A stretch of 43,168 nucleotides of DNA from JAAYGD01 sp964428195 (GCA_964428195.1 CAYRXC010000004.1:1-43168); one strand, 5' to 3'. Positions 31,675 through 40,989 are shown, counted from the stretch's first letter. Made by a program: numbers and translations. Notes: generated by a model not told the origin, from the sequence alone.

Positions 31675-32913
31675 CTAATCCAAAAATATTCCAAAAAATT
31701 TACCTAAAATAGAGTCTTCGCCTATTCCTTTTCTTTTTGGAATAGATATGTCTTCTTGTTTATCTATCGAGAACATCGAGTATTCTTTTCCTCTAATAGC
31801 AAGTTTTTTGTCAAAACTCTTAATTAACCCAATTGCTGTTGAATACTTATTATTTCTTGCACCAATAAGTTCGCTTTTACTGACTTTAGCCCCATTATCA
31901 AAGGCTTCATCAACAATATATTGCATTTGTGGTATCTCGCTTGAACCACCTGTAATAATTATATACTTAATTTCCTTGTTTGTTAAGAGAAAAAGTTGTT
32001 TTTTTGATAATTCAAGTATTTCTTCTATCCTAGACATAACAATTTTTGATAGATCATATTGATTAATTTTAACCAAATCTCTATTTATTGTCAACATTTC
32101 AATTACTTCATTTATCTGTGCAAATTTCTTATGAGCTAATGAATATTTCTCTTTTATTTTTATACTATCCTCATTAGAAATATTATAAATATATGAAATA
32201 TCATTATCTATGCTTTGTCCGCCTATCTTTAATATTTCAGAATTAATAATTATTCCTTTGTTAAACAAAGAGATAGTGGTAGTATCCCCACCAATATTAA
32301 TAATCGCTGCCATATCCTTATCTATTTCTTTCGTTCTTATCATTTCATAATCAGCTAAAGGGCCGATATTTACATCTATTACTTTTACTCCTATGCTTTC
32401 TAATATTCCCATTATAGAATGAACATTTTTCTTTGGAGTTGTAACCATCATACATTTTACTTCTAGTATCTTTCCAACTAGTCCTTTTGGATCTTTAATA
32501 TTGCTATTATTATCTAATATAAAATCAATTGGTATTAAAGTAATTAATTCTCTAGAATCATCTATTTTATTTGTAACTGCATCTTGTAAAGCTTGAATTA
32601 TATGATTACCATTTACTTTTGAATCATCAGTATCGATTGTTGAGGAACCACTTACTAATACATAATTAGCATTATATGAGGGTATATTTGCGACTACTTT
32701 ATCGATACTTATACCCAATTTTCCTTCAACTATTGCTATTGCTTCTTTTATAGAAATTACTGCTTCATTAGCATCAACAATTAGTCCTCTTTTTATGCCC
32801 TTTGATTTTACACATGAAGAAGCTAAAACATTAAGCTTATCATCAGATACCTCAGATACTAATATCTTAATAAAGCTTGTACCAATATCGATACTTGTAT
32901 ATATCTTCTTCAT
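31675..32913 (-). CDS. ftsA: Cell division protein FtsA
   Basis: A complete 412-residue actin-like protein that tethers FtsZ to the membrane. It shows the phosphate-1 motif SIDIGTSFIKI at 7-17, the 1C domain region with SIDKVVANIPSY, the second phosphate loop AAIINIGGDTTTIS, and GGSSEIP. The C-terminal amphipathic membrane helix is SILGKFFGIFL. AAGGAG precedes the ATG, with a TATAAT at 32934-32939. ftsA and ftsZ therefore have a promoter separate from that at parC. Confidence 0.95.
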   Translation of the reverse strand: MKKIYTSIDIGTSFIKILVSEVSDDKLNVLASSCVKSKGIKRGLIVDANEAVISIKEAIAIVEGKLGISIDKVVANIPSYNANYVLVSGSSTIDTDDSKVNGNHIIQALQDAVTNKIDDSRELITLIPIDFILDNNSNIKDPKGLVGKILEVKCMMVTTPKKNVHSIMGILESIGVKVIDVNIGPLADYEMIRTKEIDKDMAAIINIGGDTTTISLFNKGIIINSEILKIGGQSIDNDISYIYNISNEDSIKIKEKYSLAHKKFAQINEVIEMLTINRDLVKINQYDLSKIVMSRIEEILELSKKQLFLLTNKEIKYIIITGGSSEIPQMQYIVDEAFDNGAKVSKSELIGARNNKYSTAIGLIKSFDKKLAIRGKEYSMFSIDKQEDISIPKRKGIGEDSILGKFFGIFLD

Positions 32914-32933
32914 CGTATTCTCCTTATATATTA

Positions 32934-32939
32934 ATTATA
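32934..32939 (-). promoter_or_regulatory. -10 of the ftsA-ftsZ promoter
   Basis: Minus-strand TATAAT 20 bp upstream of the ftsA ATG, preceded by TAG rather than TGn. It lies between ftsQ and ftsA after a run of A, so it can drive ftsAZ without the upstream operon. Confidence 0.55.
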
Positions 32940-32969
32940 CTATAAAAACTTTTTTTTTTAAATTTATAA

Positions 32970-33632
32970 TTATTCGCTTACAAAATAATTACCATAATCT
33001 AAATGCCAAGTACCTTTTTTTCCCTCTAAAGTAGATAGCAATTCATTATAATAATTTAAGTCTTCAAAATTTTTTATATTAACAAATATTTTTATGTGAT
33101 CTGTAGTAATAATGTGAAATCTTTCTTGATCTTGTTCTACTTTTGAGTATTCTATTTCGGACAACTTTAGTAATACCTCTGTATCAACCTTATTCATAGC
33201 TTTAACAAACTTATCATATATCTCTTTTGACATAGAATTTGTTAATATTGGAACAGAAAAAATATTATTTGTTGTTTTTCCATTGCTTAAAACATATTTG
33301 TTGCTTTTGCCATCATAAAAGATTGGTCTATTCTCTTCAACATTAATAGTTACTTTCCCAAGAATTGTTTTTTCCACCTGTACACTATTTATTATAGGGT
33401 TTTGCTTCAACCTATTAATTATTCTACTTTTAGTAGTAAAGACCAAACTAGGATAATCTTTTATTTTTGCAATATCAATAATCTCTTGATCAGTTAAATA
33501 TTTATTATTTTTAACATATATATTCTTTATTGGAAAAGTAATTAAACCATAAATAAAACTACCGATTATATATAAAATCAATAAAAACAAGATAATTTTT
33601 TTATAATTTATTTTTCTTTTTCTCTTCTCCAT
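32970..33632 (-). CDS. ftsQ: Division protein FtsQ/DivIB
   Basis: A 220-residue bitopic protein of the division complex. A short basic cytosolic tail (1-12, KRKRKINYKK), one membrane helix (about 13-31), then a POTRA domain (FPIKNIYVKNNKYLTDQEII) and the beta domain (KVTINVEENRPIFY...). The C-terminal tail beyond the beta domain is short. It lies 7 nt after murB in the parC-murG-murB-ftsQ operon. Confidence 0.9.
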   Translation of the reverse strand: MEKRKRKINYKKIILFLLILYIIGSFIYGLITFPIKNIYVKNNKYLTDQEIIDIAKIKDYPSLVFTTKSRIINRLKQNPIINSVQVEKTILGKVTINVEENRPIFYDGKSNKYVLSNGKTTNNIFSVPILTNSMSKEIYDKFVKAMNKVDTEVLLKLSEIEYSKVEQDQERFHIITTDHIKIFVNIKNFEDLNYYNELLSTLEGKKGTWHLDYGNYFVSE

Positions 33633-33639
33633 TAATCTC

Positions 33640-34533
33640 CTAATTTATTATTTCTTGTTCTAGAAATAAATCTACATTAAATTTCTTCTTTACCTCAGAT
33701 TTTGCCAAATCTATTAAATCTTTTATATCTTTAGATGTGGCATTACCATAATTAATTATAAAGTTAGCATGTTTTAGGCTTATCATTGCACCACCAATTT
33801 TTTTACCTTTTAACCCACACTCTTCGATTAGTCTTCCTGCAAAATCATTTTCAGGATTCCTAAAAACACTTCCTGCACTTGGATATTCCAAAGGTTGAGA
33901 CATCAATCTTTTTTGTTTTCTATCTTCAATTAAATTAGTTATAGCTAAAACATCGCCTTTTTTTAACACTATTTTTGCTTCTAAACAAATATATCCCGGA
34001 TTTTGTTTTAAAAAGGAAGTCCTATAGTGATAATTCATATCCTTATTATATAAAGTCATTATTTTTAAATCCGGCGTTAATACTCTTACTTCACTAACAA
34101 TATAGCCCATATCCGACTTATATGCACCAGCATTCATATATACCGCACCACCAACTGTACCAGGAATTCCAGTAGCAAATTCCATTCCTGTTAATCCTAA
34201 ACCTGATACCTCATATGCCAATTTAATTAAATTATATCCTGCCTCAACAGTTACGACAGATTCTTTTATTTGAAGATTATTAAACTCCTTTAAATTAATA
34301 ATTATCCCAGTATAATCAGAATCAGTGAAAATAACATTAGATCCATTCCCAAAAACCTTAAATTCAACATTGTTTTCTTTAACTATTTTTAATAGTTGTA
34401 TCAACTTTTCAATGTTTTTTGGAAAAACAATATTGGCTTTACCTCCTGTTTTATATGTTGTATGTTTATACATGGGTTCGTTCTCAAGAATCTTTCCAAT
34501 TTTAGCTTTCTTAATCAAGCTTATTATATCCAT
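33640..34533 (-). CDS. murB: UDP-N-acetylenolpyruvoylglucosamine reductase
   Basis: A 297-residue FAD enzyme that makes UDP-MurNAc, the second committed step of peptidoglycan synthesis. The FAD domain shows KTGGKANIVFPK, GNGSNVIFTD, and GMEFATGIPGTVGGAVYMNAG; the active-site serine is in PSAGSVFRNP; and the C-terminal HANFIINYGNATS is complete. It starts 1 nt after the murG stop (34535). GAGAAT precedes the ATG. Confidence 0.96.
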   Translation of the reverse strand: MDIISLIKKAKIGKILENEPMYKHTTYKTGGKANIVFPKNIEKLIQLLKIVKENNVEFKVFGNGSNVIFTDSDYTGIIINLKEFNNLQIKESVVTVEAGYNLIKLAYEVSGLGLTGMEFATGIPGTVGGAVYMNAGAYKSDMGYIVSEVRVLTPDLKIMTLYNKDMNYHYRTSFLKQNPGYICLEAKIVLKKGDVLAITNLIEDRKQKRLMSQPLEYPSAGSVFRNPENDFAGRLIEECGLKGKKIGGAMISLKHANFIINYGNATSKDIKDLIDLAKSEVKKKFNVDLFLEQEIIN

Positions 34534-34534
34534 A

Positions 34535-35611
34535 TTATTCTCCTATATATTCTTTAATTTTATTATATATTTTTGTTGAACTATCTTTTATTTTAAATTG
34601 GTTTAGATTGTTTTTTATAACATTTAGTTTATTCTCATTAAATATTAACTCATCTATTTTTTCTATTAAGTTATCCAAATCTTTTTCTTCAAGCAATATT
34701 GCTGCATCTTTACTAACTAAGTCCATTGCATTTTTATATTGATGATTCTCTGTAACATAGGGGCTAGGAACCAATATTGAAGGCATAGAAAGAGCTACTA
34801 TCTCACTCAATGTTGTTGCTCCAGCTCTAGATATTAGTAAATCAGCAGATTTAATTACACTTACAAAATTATCCAAAAATGGTACTATTCTTACATTCTT
34901 TATTTCATAATCTTTATATTGATCATAATAAGAATTTCCAGTTATAAATAAAACTTCATAATCTTTACCTTTGAATTCTGGAAGTATTTTTTTCATCATA
35001 TTATTTACAACCATAGAACCTAAGGACCCCATTACGATTACCACTAATTTTTTATTATCATCAAATCCAATACTCTTTTTCTCAATTTTTTGTTTTAATA
35101 TAGCACTTTCACTACAAGGATTTCCAGAGAAAAATATTTTCTCCTTGAATCTACCTGCATTATCTATTGTGTTTGGAAAAGAAGTAAATACTATATTCGA
35201 ATATTTTAATAGCATCTTATTTGTTAACCCAAACACACTATTTTGTTCGTGAATTACAGTTTTAATCTTCAATTTTTTTGCAGAATATATGACAGGTGCA
35301 GTTACATAACCCCCAACACCAATAACAATATCCGGTTTGAACTCTTTTATTATTTTTTTTGCTTTTAATACTGAAGATATAAGAAGAAACATTGTTTTAA
35401 AGTTTCTAATAATTTTTTTCCTATCAAATCCTCTAATATTTAAACCTATATAATCTATATTTTTTTTGGGAACAATATCTTTTTCCATTCTATCGGTTGT
35501 TCCAATATAAAGAATTTTAGAATTCGGGTCTTTTTCCATAATTTTTTCATATATCGCTAGCGCCGGATATATATGGCCACCAGTACCTCCAGCTGTAATT
35601 ATTGCTCTCAT
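34535..35611 (-). CDS. murG: Lipid II synthase MurG
   Basis: A complete 358-residue glycosyltransferase that adds GlcNAc to lipid I on the inner membrane face. The N-terminal GGTGGHIYPALAI (8-20), GVGGYVTAPVIYSA, IHEQNSVFG, the linker GSLGSMVVN and the C-terminal RAGATTLSEI and PSPYVTENHQYKNA are all typical. AGGAGG precedes the ATG, and the gene begins 9 nt after the parC stop. No mraY, murD or murC is nearby. Confidence 0.97.
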   Translation of the reverse strand: MRAIITAGGTGGHIYPALAIYEKIMEKDPNSKILYIGTTDRMEKDIVPKKNIDYIGLNIRGFDRKKIIRNFKTMFLLISSVLKAKKIIKEFKPDIVIGVGGYVTAPVIYSAKKLKIKTVIHEQNSVFGLTNKMLLKYSNIVFTSFPNTIDNAGRFKEKIFFSGNPCSESAILKQKIEKKSIGFDDNKKLVVIVMGSLGSMVVNNMMKKILPEFKGKDYEVLFITGNSYYDQYKDYEIKNVRIVPFLDNFVSVIKSADLLISRAGATTLSEIVALSMPSILVPSPYVTENHQYKNAMDLVSKDAAILLEEKDLDNLIEKIDELIFNENKLNVIKNNLNQFKIKDSSTKIYNKIKEYIGE

Positions 35612-35620
35612 TAAGACCTC

Positions 35621-38110
35621 CTATTCTAATTCTTTCAAAAATGTATCTATAGATAAAATCTTATCATCTATTTCTTCTAAAGAAATTTCTTTCTTTTCTT
35701 CATATTTTTCTTCTTTATCTATACTTTTTTCCAAGAATGAATCTTCAATATTTTCTTTAGATATACTTGATCCAATACTGGATAAATCCATTATTGGAAT
35801 TTCAGAATTCTTAATTTTTTTGATTTCGTTCTTAACCTTCAAACATATACAATCTCTCGAATTTGTGTCCAATACTTTTAATATTTTTTGAGGTTTACTC
35901 TTTACAGGTTTTACTATTAAATTTCCTCTCCTAGATCTTGTCATTTTCTCTATTTCATCTATTCTAATTCTTTTAGAGTTTCCTTTGTCCATAATAATTG
36001 TTAAAAATTCCGAATTTGGTATAAGGCCACTAACAACATGGTCACCCTTTAAATTGATTGTTTTTACTCCACTTGTCCTTATTCCAGTCATAGATACTTC
36101 ATTTAAATCAAATCTTAATGCATATCCAGAATCAGTAACTACCAAGAAATCATTTCCTCTATTTATTAAAACACTTATAACTTGATCGTTTGATTTAATT
36201 TTCATATTTGACATTGGTTTCGAATACCTTTGCACTTCATACTCAGATAATAAAGTTCTTTTTATCATGCCTTGTTTTGTAATAGAAGTAATAACTATAT
36301 CATCTTTAAAATTATAGACAGGAATACATCCAACAATGGTTTCTCCTTCTTTTAATGGGATAATGTTGCTAATATGTTTTCCTAGATCTTTCCATTTGGC
36401 ATCAATAATTTCATGAACTGGCAAATATAAATAATTACCCATATTTGTAAAAAGGAGCAATATATTTGTGGTATTCATCTCGAATAGTCCTATTACGTAA
36501 TCTCCTTCTTTTAGTGCTGTTTCTTCATCTTTCAAAGCTCCATACGACTTTAAAGATACTCTCTTTACATATCCTTCATTAGTAACGACAACTATCGCAT
36601 CTTCTTTAGGTATAATTAAAGAACTATCGATCTTAATTTCACTGAATTCTTCGACTATCTTTGTTTTTCTTTCATTTCCATACTCTCTTTTTATTCTTCT
36701 TAATTCATTTTTTATTACTTCTAATAACTTTGATTCATCTGTCAATATTCCAAGAAGTCCATTTATAATAATGTTCAAATTTTTTAATTCTTCTTCAAGT
36801 GATACAACATCTGTATTAGTTAATCTATATAATTGCAATAATACAATAGCTTCAGCTTGAAGTTGAGAAAATCCAAATTCTTTTGATAAATTATCTTGAG
36901 CTTCTAATTTGTTCTTACTCTTTCTAATTACTCTAATTACTTCATCTAATATACTCATCGCTTTTAAAAATCCTTCAACAATGTGTAGTCTTTCTTTAGC
37001 ATGTTCTAAGTCAAATTTAGATCTTAAAGTAACTGTCTCTTTCTGATGAGAAATATATGCATCCAAAATGTCTATAATGCTTAATTGTTTTGGTCTTCTA
37101 TTTACTATAGCAATAACATTAAAATTATATGATATTTGCATTTGAGTGTTTTTCAATAAATAATTAAGTATTAATTCCTCATTAGCATCTTTTTTTAACT
37201 CTACTACTATTCTTAAACCCTCTCTATCGGATTCATCTCTTGCCTCAATTATTCCTTCAATTTTTTTGTTTACTCTAATTTCGTCAATTTGTTTAACCAA
37301 TAAAGCTTTATTTACTTCATAAGGGATTTCTGTAATTACTATTATATTCTTGCCTTTTTGTTTTTCAATTTCTGTTTTAGCCTTTAATATTACTTTCCCT
37401 CTACCTGTTTTATACGCATCTTCTAGACCACTCTTACCTTCAACGATACCTCCCGTAGGAAAATCTGGCCCAATAAGTATATTCATAATAGTATCTACCC
37501 TACAATTAGGTTGATCTATTCTATGAATCGTAGCATCTATTACTTCTCCTAAATTATGAGGAGGAATATTTGTGGCATATCCCGCACTTATTCCTGTTGA
37601 ACCATTTACCAACAAGTTTGGAAATCTAGCAGGTAATACTGTTGGTTCTTCGAGAGAATCATCATAATTAAGCGACATAACAACAGTGTTTTTCTCTATA
37701 TCTTTAAGCAATTCTTCACTTATTTTTGATAATCTTGCCTCAGTATAACGCATAGCTGCAGCAGAATCACCATCAATAGATCCGTTATTTCCTTGCATAT
37801 CAATAAAAGGAGTATTCATTTTCCAATGCTGACTCATTCTAACCATAGCATCATATATTGAAGAATCACCATGTGGATGATATTTTCCCATGATGTCCCC
37901 AACGGCTCTAGCAGATTTTCTGTATGGTTTATCAAATGTATATTTATCTTTATACATCGAATACAAAATTCTTCTTTGAACTGGCTTTAATCCATCTCTA
38001 ACATCGGGGATTGCCCTATCTTGTATGATTGTTTTAGCATATCTTCCAAAACTTTTCCCCATCATATCTTCTAAACTATATTCATATATTTTTTCAATTA
38101 TGTTTTTCAT
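35621..38110 (-). CDS. parC: DNA topoisomerase IV subunit A
   Basis: An 829-residue breakage-reunion subunit. The catalytic Tyr is Y122 (AAMRYTEARLS), and ParC-type context is MQGNNGSIDGD. The quinolone-region loop is HGDSSIYDAM (S83/S84, D87), with Asp where many Gram-positive ParC have Glu. The C-terminal pinwheel has degenerate blades and lacks the GyrA box, which supports ParC over GyrA. The start at 38110 (AGGTG upstream) is preferred over one 39 nt earlier. It heads the operon with murG, murB and ftsQ; parE lies near 5-7 kb. Confidence 0.9.
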   Translation of the reverse strand: MKNIIEKIYEYSLEDMMGKSFGRYAKTIIQDRAIPDVRDGLKPVQRRILYSMYKDKYTFDKPYRKSARAVGDIMGKYHPHGDSSIYDAMVRMSQHWKMNTPFIDMQGNNGSIDGDSAAAMRYTEARLSKISEELLKDIEKNTVVMSLNYDDSLEEPTVLPARFPNLLVNGSTGISAGYATNIPPHNLGEVIDATIHRIDQPNCRVDTIMNILIGPDFPTGGIVEGKSGLEDAYKTGRGKVILKAKTEIEKQKGKNIIVITEIPYEVNKALLVKQIDEIRVNKKIEGIIEARDESDREGLRIVVELKKDANEELILNYLLKNTQMQISYNFNVIAIVNRRPKQLSIIDILDAYISHQKETVTLRSKFDLEHAKERLHIVEGFLKAMSILDEVIRVIRKSKNKLEAQDNLSKEFGFSQLQAEAIVLLQLYRLTNTDVVSLEEELKNLNIIINGLLGILTDESKLLEVIKNELRRIKREYGNERKTKIVEEFSEIKIDSSLIIPKEDAIVVVTNEGYVKRVSLKSYGALKDEETALKEGDYVIGLFEMNTTNILLLFTNMGNYLYLPVHEIIDAKWKDLGKHISNIIPLKEGETIVGCIPVYNFKDDIVITSITKQGMIKRTLLSEYEVQRYSKPMSNMKIKSNDQVISVLINRGNDFLVVTDSGYALRFDLNEVSMTGIRTSGVKTINLKGDHVVSGLIPNSEFLTIIMDKGNSKRIRIDEIEKMTRSRRGNLIVKPVKSKPQKILKVLDTNSRDCICLKVKNEIKKIKNSEIPIMDLSSIGSSISKENIEDSFLEKSIDKEEKYEEKKEISLEEIDDKILSIDTFLKELE

Positions 38111-38126
38111 ATATTCACCTATATAC

Positions 38127-38135
38127 ATTGTACCA
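38127..38135 (-). promoter_or_regulatory. Extended -10 promoter of the parC-murG-murB-ftsQ operon
   Basis: Minus-strand TGGTACAAT 17 bp before the parC ATG at 38110. The leader is very short. It follows a terminator of the tsf gene. Confidence 0.6.
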
Positions 38136-38162
38136 TAAAAGATACTCAAGAAAAAGACTAGT

Positions 38163-38189
38163 AAAAAAAAAACAAGAAATATCTTGTTT
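38163..38189 (-). terminator. Terminator of the rpsB-tsf operon
   Basis: Minus-strand stem AAACAAGA / TCTTGTTT with loop TATT and a long T run, beginning directly at the tsf stop codon. Confidence 0.85.
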
Positions 38190-39062
38190 CTATTTATTTA
38201 TTTGATTCATAACTTCTTCTGCAAAATTATCATTTCTCTTTTCAAGTCCTTCACCAACTTCATAGCGAATCATTCTCTTAAGTTTGCAATTATTTTTTGA
38301 AACATACTCTAATATTGTAAGTTCAGAATTCTTAATAAACTCTTGATCTTCCAAACACATCTCTTTAAAATGCTTATTGATTCTTCCTTCAACTATTTTT
38401 TCAGCGATATTTGCAGGTTTTCCCTCATTTATTACAATTTGAGTTTGAATTTCTCTTTCTTTAGTAAATTCTTCTTCGGAAATATCTTCTTTTCTTATAT
38501 ATTTTGGTCTCATCGCAGCTGCATGCATTGCTACATCTTTAGCTACTTCTTGATTATCTCCCTCTAGTACGATTATTACTGCAATTTTCTTTGTGTTATG
38601 TATATAAGTACCAAATATTTCGTTATCACCTAATATAACATTTTCAAACCTTCTAAAGCTTATTTTTTCTCCAATTTTTGCAATCTTTGCAACTATAGTA
38701 TCATTTAAAGTTCCATCTTCAGTCTTCAATTTCAAAGCTTCTTCAACATTATTAGAATCATTTTCCAAAATCAAATTTGATGTAAGATTAACTAATTCTA
38801 TAAACTCATTATTACTAGCTACAAAATCAGTTTCTGAATTCAATTCTACAATTGTTGATTTTGTATCATTTGTTACTATGTTTACTAATCCTTCAGCAGC
38901 AATTCTACCTTCTTTTTTAGCAGCGGTAGATATTCCTTTTTCTCTTAACCATGTAATTGCTTCTTCCATATTTCCATTTGATGCTTCAAGAGCTTTCTTA
39001 CAATCCAACATTCCTGCTCCTGTTTTTTCACGTAAATCTTTAACTAAACTTGCTGTAACCAT
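38190..39062 (-). CDS. tsf: Elongation factor Ts
   Basis: A 290-residue nucleotide exchange factor for EF-Tu. The N-terminal UBA-like part LVKDLREKTGAGMLDCKKAL and the TDFVASN motif (ELNSETDFVASN) bind EF-Tu; the core also contains HAAAMRPKYI. It follows rpsB with 12 nt between, and AGGAGA precedes the ATG. The rpsB-tsf pairing is conserved across bacteria. Confidence 0.97.
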   Translation of the reverse strand: MVTASLVKDLREKTGAGMLDCKKALEASNGNMEEAITWLREKGISTAAKKEGRIAAEGLVNIVTNDTKSTIVELNSETDFVASNNEFIELVNLTSNLILENDSNNVEEALKLKTEDGTLNDTIVAKIAKIGEKISFRRFENVILGDNEIFGTYIHNTKKIAVIIVLEGDNQEVAKDVAMHAAAMRPKYIRKEDISEEEFTKEREIQTQIVINEGKPANIAEKIVEGRINKHFKEMCLEDQEFIKNSELTILEYVSKNNCKLKRMIRYEVGEGLEKRNDNFAEEVMNQINK

Positions 39063-39074
39063 TTGACATTCTCC

Positions 39075-40031
39075 TTACTTCAATTTTTTTAGTAGTTCAT
39101 CTTTCTTCATTTTAGAATATCCGTCTACTCCTCTTTCCTTTGCAAGAGCTTTTAATTCAACAACTGTCATCTCTTTTAAATCTGCTCTTTTAGGTTCCTT
39201 AGATTCGATTTTTTCTTGAACGGCTTCTTTAATTGTTTTATTCTCTAATACTACTTCTTTAGTAACTTCTACTTCTTTTTCCTCTTTAACGGGTACTTCC
39301 TCTTTTACTTTTGGGTTTTTTTCTTCTTCAGATACATAATCAATAATTTCTGCACCTAAGGCTTCTGCAACCGCATTATTTAAAACACCCATTAACAATT
39401 TAACTGATCTAATTGCATCGTCATTAGCTGGTATTACATAATCAACTAAATCTGGATCACAATTTGTATCTACTATTCCAATTACAGGTATACCAAGCTT
39501 TCTTGCTTCCTTAATTGCACTCGTTTCTTTACTTGGATCAACAATAATTAAAACTTCCGGCAATTTTTTCATTTCCCTGATTCCGCACAAATATCTATCC
39601 AATTTATCATATTCTTTTTTTATTTTAATTACTTCTTTTTTTGGCAATGCTGCAAAAGTTCCATCTGTTTCCATTTTTTCTATTTCATCTAACCTTGTAA
39701 CTCTTTTTCTTATGGTTCTGAAGTTTGTTAATGTTCCTCCCAACCATCTTTCGTTAACAAAGTACATTTGAGTTCTTAAAGCTTCTTCCTTAACAGCATC
39801 TTGAGCTTGTTTTTTTGTCCCTACAAATAAGACCTTTCCACCACTTTCTGCTATTACTTTCAACACAGCATAGGCTTCTTCAATCTTTGCTGCAGTCTTT
39901 TGCAAGTCTATTATGTAAATATCCTCTCTCGAAGTATAAATATACTCCTTCATCTTTGGGTTCCATCTTTTGGTTTGATGTCCAAAATGAACCCCTGCTT
40001 CTAGTAAATAATTCATTGAAACTACTGGCAT
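39075..40031 (-). CDS. rpsB: 30S ribosomal protein S2 with SAP-like C-terminal extension
   Basis: A 318-residue S2 protein. The core (1-230) is standard: SMNYLLEAGVHFGHQTKRWN, FVGTKKQAQDAVKEEA, WLGGTLTNF, DTNCDPD and VIPANDDAIRSVKLL. Ordinary S2 ends near 240-250. Here an acidic-basic linker (KEEVPVKEEKEVEVTKEV) leads to a 36-residue SAP/Rho-N-like motif, LKEMTVVELKALAKERG then GYSKMKKDELLKKL. The ATG at 40031 with AAAGGAG is chosen; the in-frame upstream ATG lies in the leader. The leader has a hairpin (40074-40111). Confidence 0.93.
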   Translation of the reverse strand: MPVVSMNYLLEAGVHFGHQTKRWNPKMKEYIYTSREDIYIIDLQKTAAKIEEAYAVLKVIAESGGKVLFVGTKKQAQDAVKEEALRTQMYFVNERWLGGTLTNFRTIRKRVTRLDEIEKMETDGTFAALPKKEVIKIKKEYDKLDRYLCGIREMKKLPEVLIIVDPSKETSAIKEARKLGIPVIGIVDTNCDPDLVDYVIPANDDAIRSVKLLMGVLNNAVAEALGAEIIDYVSEEEKNPKVKEEVPVKEEKEVEVTKEVVLENKTIKEAVQEKIESKEPKRADLKEMTVVELKALAKERGVDGYSKMKKDELLKKLK

Positions 40032-40073
40032 AAAAAAATCTCTCCTTTCGTTTTTTCCTCTGAATACTTCTTC

Positions 40074-40111
40074 TTGATACACCACTGTTTAATCAGCACT
40101 AGGCATATCAA
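40074..40111 (-). promoter_or_regulatory. Structured leader of rpsB, candidate autoregulatory RNA
   Basis: In a ~105 nt leader, TTGATATGCC (40111-40102) faces GGTGTATCAA (40083-40074): TTGATA pairs with TATCAA and CC with GG around a small internal loop, and a CTG/CAG stem closes the inner loop. A similar role to other ribosomal-protein leaders, where S2 binds its own mRNA, is an inference. Confidence 0.5.
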
Positions 40112-40142
40112 TCCATATTCATGTGTTTTTTTAACCAAAAAT

Positions 40143-40151
40143 ATTATATCA
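40143..40151 (-). promoter_or_regulatory. Extended -10 promoter of rpsB-tsf
   Basis: Minus-strand TGATATAAT with a weak -35 TTGCTT (40170-40165) 16 bp upstream. Transcription would start near 40136, leaving about 105 nt of leader before the rpsB ATG, far longer than at the other promoters here. Confidence 0.65.
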
Positions 40152-40176
40152 TAGTTGACAATAAAAGCAATTGTTT

Positions 40177-40965
40177 TTAATAATTATTCCACCAATGCTC
40201 AACATCTTTTAATCTCGTATAGTTTTCATTTACTATTTCTGCATTATCATTGCCAACGATTATTTTATAAAGCCCCGATGTTACTTCGTTTTCATCTACA
40301 TATTTGCCAATATCTGCCCCGCAAACCTCTTTATCCAAAACAAGACAATCACCATGAGTCCATCTACTTCCCACGATATATATGTTTCCGTCAGAAACAT
40401 ATACACTTTTTACTCCTTGTGCTATCTCATTTATTTGCATACCGGGTAAATCATTATCTAAAGATTTTGTGTTCAAATACTCCTTTCCTGTTTTCAAGTT
40501 AAAAGCATATATACTATATCCCCTAATGTCAGTGCCAACGAAATAAAAAACTATAATAGCATCTTTAACATTATATATTTTTTTTATACTTGTGTACTCT
40601 TCCTTATCATTAACATTAATATTTAATGATGATATTTTTTTGTTATCATAATAAAATTCATAAACACCATTTGAAATGACATCAATCTTAAACTCTTTTC
40701 TTTCTATGTCTTTACTGAGTGAGTTAGCACAGGAATAATAATTAAATCTGCTAATGCATTGATCAGTAACAAGATAATCACTATCTCCAAATTCCAATTC
40801 AATATCTTTATTTGTTACAGTCTCTTCAATTTTTTCGTTTGATTCTTTTTCTTTTCTACTATTAAAATATTTAAAAGTTAAATAAGCTAAAATTGTGCTT
40901 ATAATTAATAGTATAATTATCAAAAGGATCAATTTTATGTTTGTTTTTTTATTTTCTAAATTCAT
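40177..40965 (-). CDS. Unknown extracytoplasmic protein with membrane anchor
   Basis: A 262-residue protein. Residues 1-11 are basic, 12-33 form one membrane helix (IKLILLIIILLIISTILAYL), then a charged linker and a beta-rich domain (for example VYEFYYDNKKISSLNINVND, SVYVSDGNIYIVGS). Four cysteines in the exported part, DQCISRFNYYSC and GDCLVLDKEVCG, could form two disulfides. No family was recognised. AGGAG precedes the ATG. It follows priA by 24 nt, so they may share a transcript. Its role is unknown. Confidence 0.7.
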   Translation of the reverse strand: MNLENKKTNIKLILLIIILLIISTILAYLTFKYFNSRKEKESNEKIEETVTNKDIELEFGDSDYLVTDQCISRFNYYSCANSLSKDIERKEFKIDVISNGVYEFYYDNKKISSLNINVNDKEEYTSIKKIYNVKDAIIVFYFVGTDIRGYSIYAFNLKTGKEYLNTKSLDNDLPGMQINEIAQGVKSVYVSDGNIYIVGSRWTHGDCLVLDKEVCGADIGKYVDENEVTSGLYKIIVGNDNAEIVNENYTRLKDVEHWWNNY

Positions 40966-40989
40966 TTTTTTCTCCTATCTTAATACATT

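Noticed and set aside
40032..40085. Upstream in-frame extension of rpsB
   Set aside because: The extra 18 residues have no family match, while the ATG at 40031 has a near-perfect ribosome-binding site and begins at the known S2 N-terminus.
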